A DNA stretch of 6,063 bases from Nitrospira sp. (GTDB lineage Bacteria; Nitrospirota; Nitrospiria; Nitrospirales; Nitrospiraceae). Location of the stretch: NCBI GenBank assembly GCA_015904075.1, contig JABMDH010000064.1, positions 14,036 to 20,098 on the forward strand, written 5' to 3'. Of this stretch, positions 1 to 6,063 are shown piece by piece. The notes under the pieces are model-generated. The model made no database searches. It had not been told where the DNA came from and saw only the letters and a program-made list of their open reading frames with translations. The position numbers were made by a program, and so were the translations under genes. Position 1 is the stretch's first letter; each line of letters starts with the position of its first letter.

Positions 1-1
1 G

Positions 2-3000
2 GTGCTCAAGACCCTCCACGAATCCCGTCTGATCGAGCAGGTGGAATCGTTGGTCGTCCAGACTGCCGAAGCCGCGCATCTAGCGGACGCCCTCGCCCAG
101 GCAACAACTGAATCTGCTGCGAGCCGAAACACCGTCAACGACATCTTTGAGACGGTCCTAGCCTCCGCTCAGCCTGCACTTCTCAATACCGACCGAATTG
201 AGCGATCGTATGCACCGAATCTTCCTCACTTCACAGGAAATCTCGAGGCCTTAACACAGCTCCTGGGTATGCTCCTGTCACAGGCCCAACGTTATGTGGC
301 TGCTGTCGGAAGCCACCATCGATTGCGGATCAGCACGGCCCTGGTTGGTCCACACAATGCCCCGATACATCCAGGATTGGCTCTGTCCACGCAAGCGACT
401 CCCATGGAAGTCGCCATCCAGATCCAGGAGACCGATACCAGGACCACGACACAGGAGTTCCCCTCCCAAACGATCGGCAATCTCTTTGACGCGTATGCGT
501 TTATCAAACAGCTCGGTGGCCGTTGGGATTTCCGCGCCCCCGTCGGAGGCTTACTATCGATCAACGTATGGATTCCGCTCGAGCAGGCATCTCATGCAGA
601 TAGAACCTCGATGCCATCCCCTCCACCACGGACGGTGGCAAATGCTGAGAGTGAACCGCCTCCCGTGGCGCAGGTTTTGACTACGGCGCCTCCAACGCCC
701 TCGACGTCCGTTTTTCCTGCACCCACATCTCAACCGTTGCCCGACCGGCGTAAGGACATCCGGACGGCCGCCAATCTGCCGGCACGCCTGATAATCGGCA
801 ACGCACTGTACAGCGGCGCCCTCACTGAGCTAAGCCCGACCGGCGCAACCTTAGAGATCGACGGTTTCCTTCCATCACTTGAACACCAATCTGCTTCGGT
901 AATCGTCAAAACAGCCGCCAGCCTATTGGAGTTACATGGTACGGCATATGACCGCGGAGGAACAGCACCCCAAGCCGGCACTGAGCAACACACTTCGCGC
1001 CTTGCATTCCAGTTTGTCGGACTTGACGACATTGAACACACGGTATTGGTGTCACTCATCGAAGACGTGCGCACGCTAGCGATCACGGTCGAGGCGTTGT
1101 TCGCACCGACGGAACAGACCGACACCCTTAGCGAGTCCGCCATAGAGACTGTCCGTCGAGGCACCGATCATCGTGAAACCGTCAGAGTCCGAGTCTCACT
1201 GCCTGTCCGCATTACGACTCCATCGATCAAGTCAGGAACCAGCCATACATTGGGGCTAGCCGTCAATTTCAGCCGAGGCGGCCTATGCCTGCAAACAGAA
1301 TCGTGCCTAACAATGACCCACGACTTGATCGCTCTTCATTTCTCTTCTCACAGCGCCTTTGATCCGCCGCGTGGGCATGAACCGGAAGCACCCGAAGCGA
1401 TCCTGACCGGCCGCATCGTCCACATCACTTCCGACCACACCGTTCCCTCTGAATTGAAACCCGGCTTGTCACAGCCTGGACAACTTGTCGGCATCCGTTT
1501 TGAGCAATTGACCTCATTTGCAGAACGAGACATCAACCGTGTGATCGCCCAGCATACCGGCTCCGCAATAGATCTCGCCGGCACCACCGGCTGGTCATCA
1601 CTCGTCAGCACGAGACGGGAATGCCGGAATGCACGGAACCAGATGATCGTCATGACAGACGATCATGCCCGCCACCAAATTTCGCCAAGCGCGCCCATTA
1701 TTCTCATCGTCCCGGGATTCGGACTAACGCAAACCGACTACGCGCCGCTCTCGTTTTCGCTGGCCGCCAACGGTTTCCGCATCCTGCGCTACGACCACAC
1801 CAATCATGTCGGCCAGAGCGAAGGCGACATCCTACAGATCACATTGCGCAGTATGCAGAGCGATCTCCACGGTGTATTGGACTTTGTCCGCGCCACCTGG
1901 CCGAGCGCTCCATTGACGCTCTTCGCCGAAGACATTGCTGCGCGAGTAGCGGTAAAAACTCTGGCTAGAAGCAACTCGGTTGCTCATCTGCTCTTGCTGA
2001 ACCCCGTTCTTAACATCGACGGTGCACTCTCAGCCGTCTACGCTCCCGATGCCATCGGAAGCTACCGACAGGGTGTTCGGCGAGGCATCGCCAATCTGTG
2101 GGGCCTCAATGTCAACGTCGATCAGTTCGTCAGCGACGCCATTGCAGGAGACTATACCGACGTGGCCTCATCGGCAGCGGACTTTGCCAGACTGACGACC
2201 CCGCCCATTCTATTGACTTCTCCCGGTTCACATCGCCCTCTTGAAAACATGTTCGGGCCTCAACTCCAGACGTTCTCCGCCATGGGAACGGTACCGGTCA
2301 TCGTCCCATTACAAGTCGATCTGTCTGAAAATTCCAGTGTGTATGACGAACGTCATACCGCAGCCTGCCGAACCATCCTCAATCTCATCTCTGCTCCTTT
2401 GACCGGCAATTCTCCATCCCTTCACATACATGAACCGAATATGCGGGATGTTCGCCGACAGCAGCAGTTGGAGTACGAGCGCATCCGCCTGCGCCACCAT
2501 GTAACACAGGCAGCACGCAGCGCTTTGTGGATAGCGCATTTGGCCCAACTGTCTCAACTTGGACACCAGCCTGACTACTGGGCATTAGAAAACGATCTAT
2601 TTCGCCGGCTCCTCCCTCTTGAACCAGACATGACCATTCTGGACGTTGGCTGTGGAGAAGGCGACCTTGTCCGTATCATGTTGACCGACCTAATCTATCG
2701 ATCAATGTACAAAAGCGGGCTGCCGGACAGTCGTTTCTGTTACATCGGCGCTGGCTACTCACAAGAATCGCTGGACCTTGCTAAACAGTACGTCACCACA
2801 TTTGCTCAGACGCTACCGTTCTTGCTCACAACCGGCTTGCCCACAGACAGATTTTTGAACACCAGCTGGCTGCATATCGACTGGCATTCACCCCTTCCCT
2901 TGACCGAAGGATCAATCCAGCGCATCCTATGCCACCTCTCTCTTTCATTCTCCCCCTCTCCTCTTCACCGCCTCAGGCACATACTCCGAGTCTTGCATCC

Positions 3001-3292
3001 GGATGGACGGGCTGTGATCACGGTCCTTCAACCACACACCGATCTCACAACACTGTTTCAACGTCACCTGCGCACGTCAGCTCACGATCAGGATGACGCA
3101 TCAGCCCAAATTCTCCTCCATCATATCGGCCGCCTGCGCGAAGCCGTTCGTCATGGCCTGCTGCATAGCTACGAACGCAATGAGTTCACTCGCCTACTGG
3201 TCCATGCCGGCGCCGACCCGATCCAGATTGTTCCCGCCCTCGGCAATCAAGTGCTCCTCGCCGTCATCCGGAATGGCAAATCCACTGGCTGA
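2..3292 (+). CDS. Composite protein: degenerate kinase-like ATPase, tandem PilZ, LuxD-like hydrolase, SAM methyltransferase (5' end probably cut)
   Basis: The frame is open at the left edge. The GTG at base 2 has no visible ribosome binding site, and the first 60 residues look like the second helix of a HisKA region, so the true start probably lies upstream. Order in 1096 visible residues: HATPase-like fold at about 50-194 without its ATP-binding residues; Pro/Ala/Ser-rich linker at 196-247; PilZ 1 at about 247-357 (R250xxxR254, E276xSxxG281); PilZ 2 at about 388-517 (R391xxxR395, N422xSxxG427); alpha/beta-hydrolase at about 561-800; helical linker; class I methyltransferase at about 870-1092 (DVGCGEGD at 881-888). 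The hydrolase resembles LuxD acyl-ACP thioesterase (RYD at 596-598, HVGQSEG at 602-608, VDLSEN at 772-777), but the positions matching its Ser-Asp-His triad are D644, S743 and V772. No signal peptide or membrane segment is visible, so it is probably cytoplasmic. Inferred role: c-di-GMP-binding regulator or scaffold with possible methyltransferase activity. The substrate is unknown. Confidence 0.9.
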   Translation: MLKTLHESRLIEQVESLVVQTAEAAHLADALAQATTESAASRNTVNDIFETVLASAQPALLNTDRIERSYAPNLPHFTGNLEALTQLLGMLLSQAQRYVAAVGSHHRLRISTALVGPHNAPIHPGLALSTQATPMEVAIQIQETDTRTTTQEFPSQTIGNLFDAYAFIKQLGGRWDFRAPVGGLLSINVWIPLEQASHADRTSMPSPPPRTVANAESEPPPVAQVLTTAPPTPSTSVFPAPTSQPLPDRRKDIRTAANLPARLIIGNALYSGALTELSPTGATLEIDGFLPSLEHQSASVIVKTAASLLELHGTAYDRGGTAPQAGTEQHTSRLAFQFVGLDDIEHTVLVSLIEDVRTLAITVEALFAPTEQTDTLSESAIETVRRGTDHRETVRVRVSLPVRITTPSIKSGTSHTLGLAVNFSRGGLCLQTESCLTMTHDLIALHFSSHSAFDPPRGHEPEAPEAILTGRIVHITSDHTVPSELKPGLSQPGQLVGIRFEQLTSFAERDINRVIAQHTGSAIDLAGTTGWSSLVSTRRECRNARNQMIVMTDDHARHQISPSAPIILIVPGFGLTQTDYAPLSFSLAANGFRILRYDHTNHVGQSEGDILQITLRSMQSDLHGVLDFVRATWPSAPLTLFAEDIAARVAVKTLARSNSVAHLLLLNPVLNIDGALSAVYAPDAIGSYRQGVRRGIANLWGLNVNVDQFVSDAIAGDYTDVASSAADFARLTTPPILLTSPGSHRPLENMFGPQLQTFSAMGTVPVIVPLQVDLSENSSVYDERHTAACRTILNLISAPLTGNSPSLHIHEPNMRDVRRQQQLEYERIRLRHHVTQAARSALWIAHLAQLSQLGHQPDYWALENDLFRRLLPLEPDMTILDVGCGEGDLVRIMLTDLIYRSMYKSGLPDSRFCYIGAGYSQESLDLAKQYVTTFAQTLPFLLTTGLPTDRFLNTSWLHIDWHSPLPLTEGSIQRILCHLSLSFSPSPLHRLRHILRVLHPDGRAVITVLQPHTDLTTLFQRHLRTSAHDQDDASAQILLHHIGRLREAVRHGLLHSYERNEFTRLLVHAGADPIQIVPALGNQVLLAVIRNGKSTG
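1643..1666. repeat. Perfect 9-bp inverted repeat inside the composite gene
   Basis: ATGATCGTC at 1643-1651 and GACGATCAT at 1658-1666 are exact reverse complements separated by six bases (ATGACA). It lies in the coding region between the second PilZ domain and the LuxD-like domain, around residues 548-555. The mRNA could form a hairpin here. No function is evident, and one such repeat in 6 kb could arise by chance. Confidence 0.5.
2341..2358. repeat. 18-bp palindrome inside the composite gene
   Basis: GTATGACG at 2341-2348 and CGTCATAC at 2351-2358 are exact reverse complements around a two-base AA centre. It lies in the coding region just after the VDLSEN motif of the LuxD-like domain. The symmetry resembles a dimeric protein-binding site, but a palindrome this size is expected about once by chance in 6 kb, so it is recorded as sequence structure only. 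Confidence 0.4.
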
Positions 3293-3347
3293 AACATCAC
3301 TCGCCATGTATACTGCACTCTGGTCGCAGCCATGATTCTTCGCGCGA

Positions 3348-3363
3348 GACTCTTCTAAGAGTC
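3348..3363. repeat. 16-bp intergenic palindrome: possible hairpin or operator
   Basis: GACTCTT at 3348-3354 and AAGAGTC at 3357-3363 are exact reverse complements around CT. It sits in the 119-base gap between the composite gene and the histidine kinase gene, 48 bases before the kinase ATG. As RNA it would give a short stem (six pairs with a four-base loop). No T-tract follows, so it is not a convincing intrinsic terminator. It could instead be an operator for a dimeric regulator or a leader hairpin. The rest of the gap (3293-3411) shows no convincing promoter or other element. Confidence 0.45.
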
Positions 3364-3411
3364 ACAGCACAGAAGTCTGCGACGTTCGTTCGCCACTCCC
3401 AGCTTCAATGT

Positions 3412-4686
3412 ATGACCGACCACGTATGCCCGCAACACATGATGACTGCACCGTCCGCTGCTGAATCGCTACGGCGCCTGACACAGTTTTCACAAGCAAT
3501 CGGGGACATTACGAGCATCTCTGCGACTGCTGAGCGTGTGCTATCAGAATTGTCCCAAATGGCACACTGCCAACAGGGCGCTCTGTATCTCGCCGAGCAC
3601 GAACGCGCTGATTTTCTCCGCCTCGCTATACAAAGGCCGGTCTCAACGGAATCTGCGCCTCTTACGATTTCGGCTGGTCATCCCCTCATACGTTTTCTTG
3701 CAACACATCGGCAGATTCTTGACCAATCCGCCGGCACCAGTGTCGCTGCGGGAATCGCCCCTGACAGCCCTCCAGCACTGCTGCAGGGAATGTGCGGCGA
3801 TATGACCATTCCACTTGTCAATCGAGGACGATTGGTAGCCTTCGTCTTGCTCCAATCAAACCCGGCAACGAGCCAACTCGGCTCTAAACCCATAGAACTT
3901 TTGACCGCAATGGCCCAAAGCGCCGCCAATGTGCTGGACTCTCTATTGATCTGCGAAGACCTGCGTCAATCTCAAACGCTGATGCGCCGCACGGATCGGC
4001 TGCGTTCATTGGAGACTATCGCCGGAGGCTTTGCCCACGAAGTCAGAAACCCGCTGACGTCAATCAAGACCTTCATCCAGCTGGCTCCTGAACGAAAAGA
4101 CGACGCCGAATTCATGCACGATTTTAGCCAAATCGTGCTTGAGGACGTCCATCGGATCGAGCGCTTGATCCAAGAAATTCTCGACTACGCCCGTTACATG
4201 GAACCACAGCTGACCGAAGAAGATGTCAATGAAATCGTCTCATCATGCCTGTATTTCATCGATGTCAAAGCGCGCTCACGACAGATCAAGATTGAAAAAG
4301 AGTTGGCGTCTGAGCTGCCTCGTGTCATGCTGGACCGGCAGCAAATCAAGCAGGTCCTGTTGAACTTATTCCTGAACGCTATGGATGCTATCGGCGACCG
4401 CAACGGCACACTTCGAGTCAGAACCGCCAAGATGATGAAACCGGAAGGCGACATCTGGGTACAGATCGAAGTTGAGGATACGGGGTGCGGAATTCCAGCA
4501 GCAAATCTCGAACGCGTATTCGACCCCTTCTTTACCACCAAACATGACAGCGGAGAAAATGAAGGCACTGGACTGGGATTGGCCATTGTCCATCAGATTA
4601 TTCAAGAGCACCGGGGCAACATTCATGTGCGGAGCTCTGAAGGAGTCGGAACGACCTTTCACATTAACCTGCCCGCTCTGGCATGA
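3412..4686 (+). CDS. Cytoplasmic GAF-domain sensor histidine kinase
   Basis: This 424-residue kinase senses a signal through a GAF domain, autophosphorylates on histidine and passes the phosphate to a response regulator, most likely the product of the next gene. Visible order: GAF domain at about 20-180; short coiled-coil-like linker at about 181-197; HisKA with phospho-acceptor H209 in FAHEVRNPLTSIKTF; HATPase_c with N-box N318/N322, G1 box D356TGCG, F box FDPFF at 370-374 and G2 box GTGLGL at 385-390. All catalytic motifs are intact. There is no signal peptide or membrane helix, so the signal is probably intracellular. ATG 3412 is the first in-frame start, but no Shine-Dalgarno is visible before it. 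ATGs at 3439 and 3442 are alternatives and would still keep the whole GAF domain. The GAF-plus-NtrB-like kinase arrangement recalls the PrsK-type kinases of PEP-CTERM systems, but the membrane region typical of those is absent, so that name is not assigned. Confidence 0.95.
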   Translation: MTDHVCPQHMMTAPSAAESLRRLTQFSQAIGDITSISATAERVLSELSQMAHCQQGALYLAEHERADFLRLAIQRPVSTESAPLTISAGHPLIRFLATHRQILDQSAGTSVAAGIAPDSPPALLQGMCGDMTIPLVNRGRLVAFVLLQSNPATSQLGSKPIELLTAMAQSAANVLDSLLICEDLRQSQTLMRRTDRLRSLETIAGGFAHEVRNPLTSIKTFIQLAPERKDDAEFMHDFSQIVLEDVHRIERLIQEILDYARYMEPQLTEEDVNEIVSSCLYFIDVKARSRQIKIEKELASELPRVMLDRQQIKQVLLNLFLNAMDAIGDRNGTLRVRTAKMMKPEGDIWVQIEVEDTGCGIPAANLERVFDPFFTTKHDSGENEGTGLGLAIVHQIIQEHRGNIHVRSSEGVGTTFHINLPALA

Positions 4687-4695
4687 CAGACAGAT

Positions 4696-4700
4696 AGGAG
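4696..4700 (+). promoter_or_regulatory. Ribosome binding site fixing a GTG start for the response regulator
   Basis: AGGAG lies four bases before the GTG at 4705 and within the 18-base gap after the kinase stop codon. The spacing is slightly short but usable. It decides the start, because no in-frame ATG precedes the receiver core: the ATG at 4682-4684, overlapping the kinase stop, is in another frame. Confidence 0.75.
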
Positions 4701-4704
4701 AGTC

Positions 4705-6063
4705 GTGGATAGTTCAGTTCTAAAAAAACGTGTCCTCTTGATCGACGACGAGGCGAGAGTCCGCACGTCGCTGAAAGTAGTGCTTGAGCCGACCTACGAG
4801 ATTCTCCAGGCTGCCGATGCGCAAGAAGGCCTTGATGTCTTTCGGAAGGAGGGACCGGATCTTGTACTGCTCGACGTGATGCTTCCGGGAACCGACGGAC
4901 TGGCAGTCCTTCAAACGCTTCGGGCCGAGAATAAAATGGTGCCGGTAATCATGCTGACAGGTACCAAGCTGGTAAAGACCGCGGTCGATGCTATGAAATT
5001 CGGCGCGGCAGACTATTTATCGAAGCCCTTCGACGTCGACGAATTACGCCTGGTCGTCGAACGCGCGTTAGAATCCCTGGCGCTCCAGCGCGAAGTCAAG
5101 CAGCTACGGAGCCAGGTTGTCCAACGCTATGCGTTCCACAACCTGATCGGAAAAAGCCAAGGCATGCAGGACATCTATGCGAAGATCGAGCAGGTCTCCG
5201 ACAGCCGCACCACGGTCCTAGTCACGGGCGAGAGCGGAACCGGCAAAGAGCTTGTCGCGAAAGCGCTGCATTACAACAGTTCTCGACGGGGGCGCCCCTG
5301 CATCGCGCTCAATTGCGCAGCGTTGCCGGAAACGTTGATCGAAAGCGAACTGTTCGGCCATGAAAAAGGCGCGTTCACGGATGCGACCGCACGGCGTACC
5401 GGGCAATTCGAACTGGCCCATACCGGGACGCTCTTTCTCGATGAAATCGGCGACCTGAGCCCCGTCACCCAGGCCAAGCTCCTGCGCGTCCTGCAAGAGC
5501 GGGAATTCACCAGAATCGGCGGCACCCAGTCGATCAAAGTCGATGTGCGTATTGTAGCGGCAACCAATAAAAACCTGGATGACCTGGTTCGAAAAGGCCA
5601 GTTCCGGGAAGACTTATATTATCGCATCAATGTCATCGCGCTCTATCTTCCTCCCCTCCGCGAACGCGGGGAAGACATTGCACTACTGGCGAAACATTTT
5701 CTCGCCAAACGGGTGGAAGAAGAAAAACGTCCGCGCATCGAGTTCTCAAAAGATGCCCTGGAAACGCTTGCACGTTACCCCTGGCCTGGCAATGTCCGCG
5801 AGTTGGAGAACATCGTTGAGCAAGCCTTTATTTGGTCACAGCAAGCCACTCAGATTACCCCTGAACATCTCCCATCTATTCTCAAGGGCGATATTCGGTC
5901 TTCATCTCTCCATGACGACACGCTTGCCGGGCGTATGTCGCTTGAAAAAGCGGTCATGGAATTTGAGCGGGAAATTATCCTAGACGCTCTAAAGCGCACT
6001 AACTACGTCCAAACCCACGCCGCTAATCTCCTCGGAATCAGCCGCCGTATGCTCAAATATCGT
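4705..6063 (+). CDS. NtrC-family sigma-54-dependent response regulator (3' end cut by the window)
   Basis: The 453 visible residues form a complete receiver and AAA+ domain and most of a Fis-type DNA-binding domain. Receiver (about 8-125): acidic pair D14/D15, phospho-acceptor D57, T85 and K107. AAA+ (about 146-375): Walker A GESGTGKE at 175-182, sigma-54 contact loop GAFTDA at 222-227, Walker B LFLDE at 243-247, sensor I region near N288, candidate arginine fingers R301 and R307, sensor II WPGNVRELEN at 360-369. Fis-type helix-turn-helix from about 413, ending within ISRRMLKYR, so probably only about ten residues are missing. When phosphorylated it should oligomerise, hydrolyse ATP and open sigma-54 RNA polymerase complexes. 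The start is GTG 4705, preceded by AGGAG, giving MDSSVLKKRVLLIDDE. The gene follows the kinase after 18 bases, so the two are almost certainly cotranscribed and cognate. The target genes cannot be read from this window. Confidence 0.95.
   Translation, partial: MDSSVLKKRVLLIDDEARVRTSLKVVLEPTYEILQAADAQEGLDVFRKEGPDLVLLDVMLPGTDGLAVLQTLRAENKMVPVIMLTGTKLVKTAVDAMKFGAADYLSKPFDVDELRLVVERALESLALQREVKQLRSQVVQRYAFHNLIGKSQGMQDIYAKIEQVSDSRTTVLVTGESGTGKELVAKALHYNSSRRGRPCIALNCAALPETLIESELFGHEKGAFTDATARRTGQFELAHTGTLFLDEIGDLSPVTQAKLLRVLQEREFTRIGGTQSIKVDVRIVAATNKNLDDLVRKGQFREDLYYRINVIALYLPPLRERGEDIALLAKHFLAKRVEEEKRPRIEFSKDALETLARYPWPGNVRELENIVEQAFIWSQQATQITPEHLPSILKGDIRSSSLHDDTLAGRMSLEKAVMEFEREIILDALKRTNYVQTHAANLLGISRRMLKYR

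Noticed and set aside
730..1164. 144-residue minus-strand open frame opposite the first PilZ domain
   Set aside because: It lies wholly opposite a well-supported coding region, its protein is Ser/Arg/Val-rich with no recognisable domain, and no ribosome binding site or promoter was apparent.
2934..2969. Pyrimidine-rich tract (CT-repeats) in the methyltransferase region
   Set aside because: It is explained by coding for a Leu/Ser/Phe/Pro-rich stretch and does not form a regular tandem repeat.
3286..3314. Possible sigma-70 promoter with TATACT at 3309-3314
   Set aside because: The -10 is good, but the hexamer 17 bases upstream (TGGCTG) matches the -35 consensus at only two positions, so I would not annotate it.
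3093..3335. 80-residue plus-strand frame overlapping the end of the composite gene and entering the gap
   Set aside because: It is out of frame with the methyltransferase coding sequence, has no recognisable domain, and no ribosome binding site was apparent.
3293..3411. Search for a sigma-54 promoter (TGGC-N8-TTGC type) before the kinase
   Set aside because: No GG/GC pair with correct spacing was found; TGGTCGCAGCCATGATT lacks the -12 element.
4194..4586. 130-residue minus-strand frame opposite the kinase ATPase domain
   Set aside because: It is antisense to intact HATPase motifs and shows no domain of its own.
5579..5983. 134-residue plus-strand frame inside the response regulator
   Set aside because: It is an out-of-frame shadow of the AAA+ domain, whose own frame carries all expected motifs.
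1..6063. tRNA, rRNA, CRISPR, insertion sequence or attachment site
   Set aside because: Nearly all bases are taken by three genes, and I saw no spaced direct repeats, transposase motifs or cloverleaf-like sequence.

Overview
The window holds three co-directional + strand genes and nothing else that I can support as a gene. The DNA is moderately GC-rich by eye. A sigma-54-type response regulator, a soluble GAF histidine kinase and PilZ (c-di-GMP-binding) domains point to a free-living Gram-negative-type bacterium. Nitrospirota (Nitrospira-like) or a deltaproteobacterial-type lineage would fit, but no marker gene here settles the taxonomy.

Layout. Positions 2-3292 are one very long reading frame, probably entering from upstream. 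It encodes a composite protein of five parts: a degenerate histidine-kinase-like ATPase region, a proline-rich linker, two tandem PilZ domains, an alpha/beta-hydrolase domain resembling LuxD (the acyl-ACP thioesterase/acyltransferase of bacterial luminescence), and a C-terminal class I SAM-dependent methyltransferase fold. A 119-base gap with a 16-bp palindrome follows. Positions 3412-4686 encode a complete cytoplasmic GAF-HisKA-HATPase histidine kinase. After an 18-base gap carrying a ribosome binding site, position 4705 starts an NtrC-family response regulator (receiver, AAA+ sigma-54 activator, Fis-type helix-turn-helix). It runs off the right edge only a few residues short of its expected end.

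How they may work together. The kinase and regulator are almost certainly a cognate pair in one operon: GAF sensing, phosphorylation of Asp57, then sigma-54-dependent transcription. The large upstream protein is the unusual part. Its kinase-like region lacks the ATP-binding residues. Its LuxD-like domain appears to have lost Ser, Asp and His of the catalytic triad. Its methyltransferase keeps the glycine-rich SAM loop but lacks the usual acidic residue after beta-strand 2. One PilZ domain keeps the canonical c-di-GMP motifs. The best reading is a c-di-GMP-responsive scaffold or regulatory protein built from retired enzyme domains, possibly with a live methyltransferase. Any link to the two-component system rests only on adjacency and shared orientation.
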